DNA of 64,000 nt from Zygnema cylindricum (GCA_037447655.1 JBBHKE010001093.1:1-64000), one strand, 5' to 3'; counted from the first letter of the stretch, positions 43,620-54,369 are shown. The notes: generated from the sequence alone by a model not told the origin. Numbers and translations: made by a program.

Positions 43620-43880
43620 TCAGGATTCTGGCTGAGTCCGTCGACATTCCCATGGATTTTCCCCTGCCCTATGAACAATGTCGAAATCATATTCTTGCAG
43701 GATAAGAACCCATCTGGCGAGTTTGCCGGTTAACTTAATATTTTCCATGATCCATTTTAGGGGTTGGTGATCCGTAATCAAGGTGAAATGGACTCCATAC
43801 AAATAAGGTCGGAAATGCTCGATGGCCCAAACCGCTGCGACCAATGATCCATTTAACACATCAATAAGTTTCACTTGCTT
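43620..43880 (-). pseudogene. gypsy RNase H, partial
   Basis: Reads VAAVWAIEHFRPYLYGVHFT, then TDHQPLKWIM, LARWVLILQEYDFDIVHR, and in a neighbouring frame HGNVDGLSQNP. These are C-terminal RNase H motifs of gypsy pol. The N-terminal half (with the first catalytic acids) is missing and replaced by copia-like sequence, see 43862-44169. Confidence 0.75.
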
Positions 43881-44169
43881 GAAGTAAGACTTAACCAAAT
43901 CTGCCCAATACAGATATTCACGTCCATCAAAGACCGGAATTCGTGAAGGCGGGCCCGTGACCTGTTGAATTTCCGTACGTCCACGAAGGACATACTGACG
44001 CATTCTCCCAAGTGACGACGCGTGTCCCAAGTGTGAATGAACCGTGAACTCCGAACTTCACTGTCACACTAAGTTTGGTAAGTACTGAACCGAACTCAAC
44101 CAAAAATAGCTTAAGTCTTGAACATCTCTCTCTCCCTCGCAGCTGAAACATATTGAGGACTAAAGCTTT
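43862..44169 (-). mobile_element. copia leader and gag-start fragment inside gypsy pol
   Basis: On the minus strand this stretch ends in GGAAATTCAACA (LTR-end-like), GGTCACGGGCCCGCC (primer-site-like, three mismatches to the copia-2 site) and codons for VTGPPSRIPVFDGREYLYWA, which correspond to the start of copia gag (VMGPPSRVPIFDGSDFLYW in copia-2). It is joined in frame to gypsy RNase H (KLIDVLNGSLVAAVWAIEHF). About 100 residues of gypsy RT/RNase H connection are absent. The fragment is from a third copia family. Origin could be template switching during reverse transcription, or insertion with deletion. Confidence 0.7.
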
Positions 44170-45126
44170 CTAAAAACAACAACTACTGAACTCGGGGATA
44201 AACCGCCGAGAGTAGTTGGCCAGACCCAGAAAGGTGCGAAGGGCAGAGATGTCCTGCGGTGGGGGAAGAGCGTCAAGAGCTGCCACTTTGACCATGTGGG
44301 GACCCACACTCCCGGGAGTCACCTCATGTCGGAGGTAAAGTATTTTTTGTACCCCAAAAATACCTTTGCCCGGGTGACATTTCAAGCCCGCGGCTTGGAG
44401 TGCCCGGAGAACGATTTGTACATGGTCTAGATTTTTCTCAAAAGTCTTTGAGAAGATGATAACATCATCAATATAGAAACAAGCATAATCGATTCCTCGG
44501 AGCGCTTCGTCCATTGCTCGTTGGAATTCGGCCGGTGCATTCTTAAGCCAGAAAGGCATGTTAATCCATTCATAAATTCTAAAACCTGCCCAAAATGCAG
44601 TTCTCTGCATGTGCTTGGTTCCATGGCAATCTGGTGGAAACCATTATTCATGTCCAGAGTAGAGTAGATAGTGGCGTCAGCAAGAGAGTCAAATATCTCT
44701 TCCGGGATTGGCATCGGATACGGGTGAGAGATGGTGGTTGTGTTCAGCATGCAATAATCTCCACAAATCCGGAAATCTAAAGTTTTCCCGGACGAGTCTT
44801 TCTTGGGAGGGAGAACTGTCGGGGAAGCAAACCCATAAAGTCCTGTACTTTCCTACACCAATCGGGCTTCCACCAAAGTCTGGACTTTAGCCGTGATGAA
44901 TTCGTTTTCCTTCAAACTGAGAGGATACTGCTTTTGCCTTACAGTTGCTGTCTCGTCGATCAAATTGATTCGAAAAGGTGTTCCTTTGTAAATACCGACA
45001 TGTGTTTCTGACCATGAGAACACCTGCTTGTTTTTGGCCAATAGCTGGGAGAGCCGCGCCTTCTACTAAGGATCTAACTGCTCTCCTAGTGGCCAATCTA
45101 TTTTCCCAGGCTCTATAGCAACCCAA
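44170..45126 (-). pseudogene. gypsy reverse transcriptase, frameshifted
   Basis: Readable pieces: KGTPFRINLIDETA and YPLSLKENEFI (about 44990-44900), SHPYPMPIPEEIFDSL with TIYSTLDMNNGFHQIAM (about 44730-44640, motif A), WINMPFWLKNAPAEFQRAMD (44590-44530, motif B), CFYIDDVIIFS (about 44490-44455, motif C with YIDD), and FLGLANYSRRFIPEFS at the end. The YIDD box is intact; at least two frame changes occur. Confidence 0.85.
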
Positions 45127-46717
45127 GACTCCGGTGGTCTACCACAGAGGTTAATGTCGAATTCCAATCCGACTGGTTAATCTGCCTCTACACTTCTGGC
45201 TAGGATACTAGTGCTAACAACTTCCGCTAGGTTGTCGCCATCTAAGCGGACGCCCCCCCCCACTAGGTAACCATGCGGTAATAAAATATGAATTTTTCTT
45301 CTCCTTTCTCTCCCCTCCTCAAGCTATATAGTTGCTTGCATCGCTAACAAATAAGGAGCTTCAAGGTAAACAACCGCTGATTACGAGGATTTGAGACTAG
45401 AAAAGGCGAGTGCATGCTTGAGTACCCAATTGATCAAATTCAAATCCATACTCTGCCCAATTAGGCTGCACCTCTGAAGGTCTGAAATACCTGGTGCTGC
45501 CGTGGTGCCTTTATGAAATCCCATCGCTTCTTCCCGTTTTGCAATTGTTGGTGTTGTCCAGATTCCCGCCTTATTCTCAAAAATCATTCCCGTTAGTCCT
45601 TTCCGATAAGCGTGACTGTGAGGGAAAGAAACCAAAGTCGGGAGTGCTTTCTGTGGTAATCTTCGTTTGTTGCACCGAAAGAAAGGAGAGCTGTTTGGTC
45701 GCATCACAGGGTGGCCATCATGCATTCTTCAAGTATTTGCTGCACCGAATTTTGCGGGTCGGGAATTTGCTTGTCCAATAGTTGTCGCAGTATTGGAAGT
45801 GGGATCATATTGGTCGAATATGCCCTTACTCTGTGTGCACGGGATCCCATCTGTGCGGCGTCGAAAACCAAGGGAGCTCATAAAATCCAGGTTACATAAT
45901 TCTAGTTGTCCGCAACCTGTTTCCTTTTATCATCTCCCGGGTTGACATTTTCTAGAACGTACCCCACCGGTGTGTTTTGGAGTTGTTGAAGCCACGTGAT
46001 TAATTTGATCTTCCGGTGAAATGTTCCACTTCTAGGGTCCTGATGCCTTTTTTCTTGTCCCGCTAGGGAGTATCCCTAACAAGGTCAGCCTGCCAACACC
46101 AAATCCACTCTTCCCAAACTGGGTAGATGTTGCGCCATGATGTTTTCTACATTTTGAAGAATACTTCGGTGAGCTTTGGAAAAGGCTGTCAGTGGAAGCT
46201 GTTGAGGATATAGGTGATGAATTTGATGGAGGCGGTGTTCGCTGACAACGCGCGCCTCGGGTGATATTTTCACGGCTGCGTAAGACTCCACCAGATATCC
46301 TGTTCTCAAAACCGTTTCCAAATCGGAACTAATTCCCAAAAATAGAGATAAAATATGCAGTTTTGAATCGGGGACTGCCAATGACACCACTTGTCGATTG
46401 TACTCCTCGTTACTGGACTTGGGTTTGGAAGCATTAGACAGTGGTGTAGAAACGGCTTCCTTTAATGTTAAGGCTGAAAATGCCTTAGCCACTCCTCGCC
46501 GGAGTTTTGCTACTTGCAATAATCTATTTTTATATTCCTTTTCCCACCGCTTGGAAATTGGGAATTGCTACATTTCTTTGGCGATATCTGTAGAAGTGCC
46601 AAACAGTTCCGTCGGAGATGATGTAGTGTACACCGGGTAGCAACTAAACACTGGGACATTTGTCTTCCTCGGGTTCCATAAATCCAAAGGAACCACCACT
46701 TTGGTTCTTTCCGGATT
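45127..46717 (-). pseudogene. gypsy protease-RT linker, degraded
   Basis: The frame 46519-46085 encodes a 144-residue piece (VVSLAVPDSKLHILSLFLGI in its middle) with no known motif, probably the spacer between protease and RT. Downstream to 45127 there are only short frames with stops. A run of nine C lies at 45249-45258. Confidence 0.5.
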
Positions 46718-47221
46718 TTAGGGGTCCCGAACAGTACATTGTTCCTTCCACACGCTCAAACTCATATTGAGCCGGGTCGAAGTGGCCATTCCCAACAGAA
46801 TTTTGAATTGAGTCCTTTCCACCACCAAGAAGGGAAGCTCAATTTTTACCCGTTGGCCTCCGTCATTAGAAAACTCGATTTCCATGGCCTTGATTATTCC
46901 ATGGACTGGTTGACAGCCGCTGCTTACGGTGCTTAAGCAGATATTGCTTGGGCAGATTTCGGGCCGTAGTTCCTCGGGCATTTTCTGCAAAGCGGAGGTG
47001 GTGATGAGGTTGGGGAGCGCTCCGGTGTCGACCACAACGTCCTGGTATCCCCTGTACTTGTTGAGCTTGAAGTTCTTGGTTCGATTCTGTATAACAACCA
47101 CTGATAAGGCTTTGTAGTCCCTATCCACTATAGGGGTTTTCGGATCGGTGGACAAAAAGACTGCGGTTGGCGGAGTGGTCCTGTCGACTCCTCCCTTTCG
47201 AGAGTGGATCTCCTTTCCCAA
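46718..47221 (-). pseudogene. gypsy retropepsin-like protease
   Basis: The 167-residue frame contains YQDVVVDTGALPNLITTSAL, with the catalytic DTGA in place of the usual D(S/T)G(A/S), and, about 80 residues later, LPFLVVERTQFKILLGMAT, equivalent to the ILG strand of retroviral-type proteases. This subdomain is uninterrupted and may have been a real coding exon of the element until recently. It would cut the gag-pol precursor as a dimer. Confidence 0.8.
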
Positions 47222-47224
47222 TGC

Positions 47225-47700
47225 CTAAATGAGGATTTTTTTGGGCAGGTTGTGGGACCATGCTAGAGTCTTCACGTGTGTGAAGGCATATGGCATGAGG
47301 TGTCGGACTAGCATGATAGTCGGTTTGGAGGAAGGAAGTATTATTTTCAGTGAAGATGGGGATGAGTTCCGTTCGTGCAGATCCTGATCTTGTCCGTCTT
47401 TCTCACTCTCGGAGCCGGAATCTGGGATTGAAGGTGTTTGGGGAGTGTCATTCTCCCGGCGTTCAGCCATATATTTCTCAAACCAGTCCCGATTGTCCTT
47501 TTTCTCTCGTTCCAGTGACTCCTTCTCTCGCTGCTGTTTCTTCTTCTGGTAATTTTCGAAACCAGGAGGCAATTTAGGTTTGGGAGGAAGAGATGGTGGG
47601 TGATTCGGTTTGATTCCTAAGCCGATGTCGTTGTTCAGTATTAGTGCCTTTGGAGTAAATGACAAAGGCCCTGTAGCTTTCCGGTTGTGATCCCTCTAAC
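47225..47700 (-). pseudogene. gypsy gag/pol charged linker
   Basis: 146 residues, rich in Lys/Glu/Pro (KQQREKESLEREKKDNRDWF), predicted coiled or disordered, ending 4 bases before the protease frame. Typical of the basic spacer downstream of gag in long gypsy elements; no catalytic motif. Confidence 0.5.
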
Positions 47701-47787
47701 CCATTTCCTGCCTGTCTTGTCTTTGCATCGAGGTGGAATTGCGGAGTTGGCGGCGGCTGTCTCCCACCCCAACATTCTAAGCTCCAT

Positions 47788-48675
47788 TCATGAAGGTTTG
47801 GGCATGGTGGGCATTTGGGTGTTCCAAATCCCAGTCCAATAAGACGTCATCGTTGGCACCCGATGTGCCTTGAAGCTCAAGCTCCGCGAGCTCCTATAAC
47901 AAGTCCTGTTTGTGCTTTTGAGTTGTTGTGCATCTATGAGAGGAGCAAGCCGGGCAGAAGATCCCAAGCGGAGGGCAGCCAACTCTGCAACCATTACGGC
48001 CAGCTGCTGACTCTGTTGCTGTATGATGATCTCCGGCGTAAGCCTGGCCGGAGCAGTCGGGACTCGCTCAAGTCTTTGCGGCGTGGATATGAGTTGGCGC
48101 CCCCAGTGGTAAAGAAGTTGGAGTGGGAGAGGGTTAACGATTGTTTCTCTTTCTCCAATAAACAAAGCAAATTGCATCATTTCCTTGGGTACTCCATTTT
48201 TCCGGCAACATTGCCCTTCCTTGTGCCCCAAAAATCCACAAGCTTCGCACTTCGCGCCCTCCGTGGTATATTTACTCCGGATCTCGTTGGAGATTTGAGC
48301 GTCATCAAACTTTGGAAGTTTGATTTTCCGCAAGTGTGATTAGGACATCTTAGAGGTTTCGCTCCGTAGGGTTGGACGATAAGTATCCTTGGTTATCGGT
48401 GTCTTGTCCTCTCCCCTCCCTCCCTTGAGCTTTTTTTGTTGTTTCAAGGTCCTTTCTGCACATTCCTTTTCCCATTCCTTCATCTGTAGTGCCAGCTCAG
48501 GTTTCAGTCTCCGGGTGCAGTGCTTCCATCCATGACCTGGTTCTTGACAATCCATGCAATTATAGAGAAACACTCGCTCGTCTGCTCCCATTGCTGGTTC
48601 TGACCCGCTCTCAGCCAATTGCTTCCCTTTTAGCTTGCGCAAAGCGTGAAGTTCAGTTTGTTCCTCCTCACTCAT
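47788..48675 (-). pseudogene. gypsy nucleocapsid region with two CCHC knuckles
   Basis: First knuckle CMDCQEPGHGWKHC (frame 48675-48340) and second CEACGFLGHKEGQC (frame 48333-47788), both Cys-x2-Cys-x4-His-x4-Cys. The two frames are separated by a stop and frame change. CCHC knuckles in gag bind genomic RNA. The two knuckles are about 85 residues apart, further than usual for tandem knuckles. Confidence 0.75.
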
Positions 48676-48699
48676 AGAGGTTTCTTGGCAAATCCTGCA

Positions 48700-49620
48700 A
48701 AATTTGCGCGGGTCTTGCCTGTCACGGCCTTCTCCTTTGCCTCACTGTGGACAAAGTGGTTTTATAATTTCATCGCCACCACTGAGATTTCCTAGGTGGA
48801 GGGATTGAGGTCCTGAATTGCCTGTCCGGCAATCCAGTTATCTAGAGCAGTCTGCCCTCTCGGTCCGAATGAACTACGGACAGCGATAAAGTATTTAGTT
48901 TTCATTGCCGAAGGTCAATCGTGGACAATTTCGTTTTCTGACAAAGGCTTGAATGTCGGTTGAAGAGAGTCTGGAGAGTCTCGTTATTCAAGCATCAAAA
49001 TTCCGTGAATTCCTTGATTGCTGACTCGTTCCTCTCTGTGTAGAAAAGTCTCCAGATGTTCAACAGAGTGGTACGAGGGTTGGGATTAGCAACCATGCGA
49101 GTTGCTGCCTGGGCTGCCTAAGGGTTGGGAATAGCAACCATGCGAATTGCTGCTTGGGCTGCCTGAATGGCTTGCAGCTGGCTAACATAGGCACTTTCTT
49201 GTGCCTGCAGTTTCATGTCTTGTGTGAAGGCAGCGGTTACAGGGGTTGCACCCGCTGCCGCTAAGTCAGCCTCCGCTTGCAAGACTCCCGCATCAAGGGT
49301 TTGATCGGAGATCTTGATGCTAAGAGCCATCAAAAGGATTGACACTCCTTGTAATCTGCCAACGCCCCTCTAGAAAGGTAGTTGACCATCATGGGGAAGA
49401 GGGTTGTCTCGAAGTCATCCGGAATGGCTCCTCCCCTGTATTTATTGATTTCGGATTGTGTGAAAGATTTCCACAACAACTCGAAGTCTGAAAATGCGAT
49501 CCCCGAGCTATCTCCTGTAAAGATCCGGATGTCCCCCATTTTCTTTTCTTCCTCTATAGAATTGGTGAAATGTGAAGAGGAAGGCCCGGTTGGACTGACA
49601 AACTGAGCCGGGGAGAGGAC
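48700..49620 (-). pseudogene. gypsy gag core, broken
   Basis: Starts near 49539 with MGDIRIFTGDSSGIAFSDFE, similar in style to the start of gypsy gag capsid domains (target of the form 'F.G....W....E'). It continues in a second frame with alanine/glutamine-rich text (VSQLQAIQAAQAAIRMVAIP) and then degenerates. A 45-bp in-frame duplication is present at 49076-49165. Confidence 0.55.
49076..49165. repeat. 45-bp tandem duplication in gypsy gag
   Basis: Units 49076-49120 and 49121-49165 differ at a few positions. Translated on the minus strand they double the 15-residue stretch QAAQAAIRMVAIPNP. In the second copy the leading Gln codon has become TAG, so the duplication predates the stop. Confidence 0.85.
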
Positions 49621-50028
49621 TTATGTATCCTCTTCCTCGGGAGCGGAACCGTGTCCTCCTCCGGAAGCAGGTGTTGCTCCAATAGGTATGGATCCTCCTC
49701 CCAAAGAGGAAGTACCAGCACCGGAAAGGATTGTTGGAGGAAGGATATTCCCCACTACTCCTCTATATCCAGGAGAGTATTTTTCTCCCCGGAGAACTTG
49801 ATCCACCGATGGGATGTGGAGGCGAGGTCGAGGTCCTTGGGGAAGGGTTGGTGGTGGAGAAGGGGATGACTGGATGCTCTGAGAAAAAGGTGTCTGACTC
49901 TTGAAAGATGTCTGTCTCCTTGGTTGCCTTCGGCAGGTCTCGGGAGGAGGAGTTTCTGAGCTGGAAGATGGGGAGCGTCTGTGAGGAGGTGAGAAAGCAG
50001 GGACGTGCTTGTAAGGTAAAACAGGGAG
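49621..50028 (-). pseudogene. gypsy gag N-terminal disordered region (distal part)
   Basis: Pro/Ser/Gly-rich frame ending GGGHGSAPEEEDT and a stop at 49621. It is the continuation of the region 51221-52849, from which it is separated by the solo LTR. No folded domain is visible. Confidence 0.5.
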
Positions 50029-50237
50029 TGTTGAAATTTAAGTAATTTCTAGGTCTAGAGATTGTAAAATAAAAAGGCAAAAAGGGGACACTGACAACCT
50101 ACCTCTAACTCTTCACTCAAGTCCCCACACTTGTCGCAGTCACTGAAGACTTGAAGAGGAGTTAGATCAATGGCTGCCTAGGCTGTCCAAAGTGGACAGG
50201 AAGGCAATTCTTAATAGAGTTATCTAAAAGGAGTGAC

Positions 50238-50308
50238 GGACCCAAGATTTGATCTTGATACCTGCCATCTGTCAAACTAGCCGTTCGCTTTAACCAACAA
50301 GTCTAAAT
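50238..50308 (-). other. Antisense tRNA-like segment in the solo LTR
   Basis: Minus strand: TTGGTTAAAGCGAACGGCTA (the best A box of the set) and GGTATCAAGATCAAATCTTG (B-box-like). Same position and orientation as in the other LTRs. Confidence 0.5.
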
Positions 50309-50843
50309 ACAGTGCTAGAGTACAATAGGATTGACAGATATTTATATTTGTACACGTAGTCTAGTTCATCTAACGGAAATAGATACGTAATGCATAGATA
50401 CAGTTTTGTATAGTACGGAGTACGATTTAATGTATTGTATGAAATGGATACCGCGCATTTGTTTCGAACGCGAAACAAATATCGCATGTATATTTTCAAC
50501 GTCTACAATTATATCCGGTTTGATCGGACGGCCACGATAGGCACCGCGATCACGGATTATGTACTTTTGGCGTTTTTCAGTCATCGCCACGTCATATGAC
50601 ACGTGGCGCGACAATGTTGGATTGCGGTGACTCCGGAGATTGCGGTAACAAATCCGGCTATGACACGTGTCGACATTTTGGCCATGTTGTACAATGGCCG
50701 TACAGAAAGTACACCGGCACCTGTACTTTTCTGTACGACACACTAATTTGATTGGTGCCGTACTTCAGTAGATAGAGTTTTAGAGAGGGAATAGGACTTA
50801 GAAAATTTTGGGGAAGTAGTTGTCTCTCCCAGAGAGCACCTTG

Positions 50844-50850
50844 TATAAAT
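50844..50850 (+). promoter_or_regulatory. TATA box of the solo LTR
   Basis: TATAAAT in CCAGAGAGCACCTTGTATAA context; shares the palindrome-TATA arrangement of the other LTRs. It would transcribe antisense to the gypsy element. Confidence 0.6.
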
Positions 50851-51220
50851 GGCAAACTTTGGCCAGCCATAACTATCAATTTACTTGACCATTTTCAGTA
50901 ATTCTTTTTGCTACGAACTCAGGGGAGTCCAAGCTGCACAGGAGTGTAGTCAGTCAGAGTTTTTTGTTTGCCAGGGTGGCGGTATTTCTAAGGGAAAGTG
51001 AAAGTGGGTGAATGTGTCCAAATGTCATATTCTAACTTTGCATTCTGTGGTGGAACTAACCACACAGAAAGTGTTATTTCACAGGGGTGAATCTATATTT
51101 GGGTTCTGATTGTCAAGGGGTCAGTCATTTCGGTTTATATCAACTTGGAGTCGGCACTATCTAGATAAGCTTCTTTTGGATCTACTTACTCTGAGGGCCA
51201 ATGGAGGTCTCAGAGTTTCA

Positions 51221-52849
51221 GTTTGCTTCGGAGACCCACGGACTGCTGCAGCGGGTGAAACAGATGGTGAAGGGCAGTTCCTAGGCTTTGTAGCAGGACC
51301 CGGGGAGTGAGAGGAAGGAGGAGGAGGAGAAGATGGGAGATCTGGAGATTCTATGAGAGGTGGAGAAGGGGGTGTTGACGCCTCAATGGAATGTGAATCC
51401 TCTCGTTCGGTCGTAACTCCACCAAAGCCTCCACTACCGAAAACACCTCCACCGAGACGAAAGTTGGCTCTTTCCGGGGAACAGCATTAGACTCAGTAGG
51501 TAAATCTGCACCCAAACCCCTCTTGTTAGGTCCTATTGTTTCCGCCCCTTCCCGCTGAAGATGAGGCTCTCGGCTAGGTCCCGAGGAAGGAACGTCAGGC
51601 TGTGTGCTTGCGAGAGGAGAAGTTCCCAGAGCTGGTGCTTCGACATGCGGCCCTGTCTCCGGTGTAAGAGGGGTCTGCCTGTTGAGAATCCCACTTGTCC
51701 TACGCTAAGCTTCCCGAAAAAGCATCAATTCCTTTTCCCATACCTTTCTCATTTCTACCTCCAAGGCCTCCCAATCTACGGTGGCAGGTCCGCCCCCCGC
51801 CGTAGGCTGTCCCTAGGATTTTAGAACCTCCACTAGTTCCTTAGCCTTTTCGACAACTTTGGTGAGATCCGATATCCCCATCCCCTGAATTTCGGGATCA
51901 TTGGGTCAAGTCCGCCAACATCCCCCGGACAAATCTTCAAGTCCCGTACCCGGAACCTCTGGATCAGTTGGTTCGGATCGCGAGAGCCCTCCGGCAGGGT
52001 GGTCACGAGGTGGTGTAGGAGTTGGTTTCTCGGTTGAGGCTGACACGAGAGTTGGGGACGTCTCCTATTTGGCAAGAGGTGTAAACCTCCCCTTGTTGTC
52101 ACGGTGGTCAAACCTCTTTCCCCTCAATGGATCTTGTGCTTCCTTCTGGATACCCCATTCTCCTCTACGAGGCCGCGAAGAGGTATGCCCCCGGGAGGGT
52201 CTGCTAGCTGCGGTGTCTTGAGAAGAAGATGGGGGAGGGCGAGAATAGGGAGCTCTCTGTGACCGGGCTTGCACCGACTGTAAAGAGCTGCTCTCCGAAG
52301 AACAACTCAAAATCTCCACCACCCCTCCCACGGGTCTAACCACTCTGACTCAATCTGTCCGAGCCACTCTCTGTTCCAACTCCTTCTTCACCTTGAGCTC
52401 ATGGAGGTCGTGAAGGGCAAGGAGTTCCTTACGACCTGGGCGAGGTGGATCCGTCAAAACCGTGGGGTCAGTCTGGATCTCGGCTCGGAGAATTTTGGAT
52501 CTGGTGTGAACCGCAACCTCCGGAAGAGGACCCAAATGGGGCTCCCTCTGTGCTTGACGCTTTGGCCAGGCCCTAGGAGACACTCGGTTACTTTCCTGGG
52601 CCTGAGCCTGGGATTCTTTCCTTTCCTCAGCATAGACCCTAGCGGCCTCCGCCAAGGAAGGGTAATGTTTGGGAGGCAGACGGGGAGGAGGAGGAGGAGA
52701 AGAAGCACCAGCCGGTTCCTTGGCCGGAGAATCAAAGACAATCTCTATGGGTTCATACTCCTCTGACCTTTGAGACTGTCCCTCCTGTACAAGCCGCTCC
52801 TGCCGACCCGCTCTCTAGATCCGTTATTCGGAGTCCCTCCTCCCGCCAT
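51221..52849 (-). pseudogene. gypsy gag N-terminal region (proximal part)
   Basis: Start codon at 52849 (MAGGGTPNNGSRERVG), then Pro/Arg/Ser-rich text in several frames, including a coiled segment LLALHDLHELKVKKELEQRV (about 52440-52380). Such long basic disordered N-termini occur in large plant-lineage gypsy gags. Stops and frame changes break it. The exact end at the solo LTR is 51221. Confidence 0.5.
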
Positions 52850-53820
52850 GATGTCAGAGGTAACGAGAGAAAGAGAATTGAATGTCACTAGAGCTCACTT
52901 GCAAAAAGAGAGCTTCCAAATTTGAAGCTCCTATCCCCTCTAATCCAGGGGGCTTTTTTAGTACTGTGCTTTGTCTACGGGAAGTCTATCGCACGTGTTA
53001 CCTCAAAACCCACTGTCAGGGGGGTTTAAGTTTACTCCGGAAGAGTCACTCCAAAGCAAAGAGAACTTCAGACGAAGACAGAAATGCACTACCACGTAGA
53101 TATATATAAATAAATATGATTGGCTTTCCAAATATAACAATATCACCTTGCCCAAGAAAAGATAATAAAAGATAGAAAAGGTGAAATGTAGCGAATTAAG
53201 CTTAACATACCCTAGCAATCATGGATATCAATTAGAAAAAGGCGACCCCTCTCCCGATAGTATCGTCAAAAGGTATGGTACTTCTGCAACCTTCGGTGTC
53301 CGCAACTCGGAACCGACCAAACTCTTCTCAGTTCCAAACAGCAAAAAATCCAAAATCACCCAAAAGGAAGATAGTGCCAACTACCCGCCCGGAGTGTGAT
53401 TTCCACAAAAGATAGATCCAAAACTAAGATGGCAATAGAGTCGAAACAACACAAAGATTATCCAAAAGAAGGTTTGTTGGAATTTCTGAGGGTTTTCACA
53501 GGAGACAGTACTGAAAAAGCAACCTGTCTCCTTCGACCCCAAGTGCCTAATACATCAAAGTTTGTCAAATTGCAGGTCCAAAAGTCAAAGCTATGTTATT
53601 AACCAATGAGCGGCAAGCAAGTGTAATGGAACTAACATGAGACAAAATAATCCGTACTACACTAGGGGAAAAAAGTTTTGCTCCAGACAGCGGCTAGATC
53701 CGCGGCCGGAAGAAATTATTTGGTCCACTATTATAAGACAAAGTCCTGAAAAGGACAGTAACTTGCCAGACTTTGACCTAACGTAATTAATGGACCAAAA
53801 GTCAGCTAAAACTGAAATAA
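52850..53820. other. Region upstream of gypsy gag; no gene seen
   Basis: Should hold the gypsy leader and 5' LTR, but I could not match it to 41673-41950 and no tRNA-complementary primer site stands out. Plus-strand frames of 68-75 residues are present without domains. 53240-53600 has A-rich, codon-like text but no recognisable product. Confidence 0.35.
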
Positions 53821-53824
53821 ATTG

Positions 53825-54280
53825 CTACTGACGGCTACCAGCATAATCTAAATGCAAATCCGAAAAGTTACGTGGCAATCCACAATGTACCCCCCACGGG
53901 GGCTGTTGGAAACTAGTCCAATGTAACGGAATTGCAATCTTTGAAACGGTAGAACTTTGTTGTCCGGCCTCCGTTAGGCGCCAAATAAAGTGCGTTCCAC
54001 TCAGTCTAGGAAATACAAGGATCTCGTTCGGCTTGGTGCACTCACTCCTCCGTAAGTTGAAGACCGTACAGGGTAAAAAGGGCCCAGAAATCCTTCGTGA
54101 TATAAAGGTATGTCTGAAAAGCACATGAGCTTGATACATGTACACAACAGCTTGTTTACAAACACTACACAATGGCGTTTCGCCCAAATTGTTACAGTTG
54201 GTAATGTTGGTGGTAAAATCACAAAAGCCTCCTAATGGAACTTTGACCTTAGCGTTAATGTTTTGTTGGTGTTGAGACAA
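53825..54280 (-). CDS. Unidentified 151-residue open frame in a repeated locus
   Basis: Not recognised. It begins MSQHQQNINAKVKVPLGGFC, has CNNLGETPLCSVCKQAVVY with several cysteines (a possible CxxC pair, residues 40-43) and a tryptophan-rich end. The first ~45 residues are also readable at 36382-36515 (QQNINAKVKV, FTTNIT, PLCSVSKQAVVYV), where a stop follows, so this is repeat-borne. Amino acids are retained better than silent positions over that short overlap by eye, a weak hint of past coding. It is probably a fragment of an element's protein. Confidence 0.25.
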   Translation of the reverse strand: MSQHQQNINAKVKVPLGGFCDFTTNITNCNNLGETPLCSVCKQAVVYMYQAHVLFRHTFISRRISGPFLPCTVFNLRRSECTKPNEILVFPRLSGTHFIWRLTEAGQQSSTVSKIAIPLHWTSFQQPPWGVHCGLPRNFSDLHLDYAGSRQ

Positions 54281-54366
54281 AATAGAGTTTATAACAACAA
54301 TTATTTATTAACACTAATAATTTTTTCACACCATAAGCAATCGATGAGGGACTGATTCACGGTGTA
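54281..54366. repeat. TIR-element terminus next to R copy 2
   Basis: Ends GACTGATTCACGGTGTA at 54366, the inverted counterpart of the TIR at 35342. Three bases (TAG) separate it from R copy 2. Confidence 0.6.
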
Positions 54367-54369
54367 TAG

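Larger units (their letters stand above)
50029..51220 (+). mobile_element. Solo copia LTR inserted in gypsy gag
   Basis: 1192 bp, starts TGTTGAAATTTAAGTAATTT and ends ATGGAGGTCTCAGAGTTTCA. It is the closest relative of the copia-1 5' LTR and has all landmarks: antisense tRNA-like segment (50238-50308), GGCCGTACAGAAAGTACACC, TATA box (50844-50850), GACTCAGGGGAGTCC-like leader hairpin, and the terminal start codon. Left flank AAAACAGGGAG resembles a copia polypurine tract; flanking pentamers GGGAG and GTTTG do not match, so a clean solo LTR with target duplication is not shown. Confidence 0.8.
42191..52849 (-). mobile_element. Ty3/gypsy retrotransposon, degenerate and nested
   Basis: Minus-strand order: long disordered gag (52849-49621, split by a solo copia LTR), gag core (49620-48700), two zinc knuckles (48600-48240), protease (47221-46718), RT (45126-44170), RNase H (43880-43640), integrase (43300-42700) and a C-terminal segment (42382-42191). 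Protease-RT-RNase H-integrase order defines Ty3/gypsy. Many stops and frameshifts; inactive. Coding parts are noticeably more GC-rich than the flanking TIR-element DNA. LTRs are not resolved. Confidence 0.85.

Noticed and set aside
50024-51225. Clean solo LTR with a 5-bp target duplication
   Set aside because: Flanking pentamers GGGAG and GTTTG differ, and the left flank looks like a polypurine tract, so the usual solo-LTR origin is not shown.
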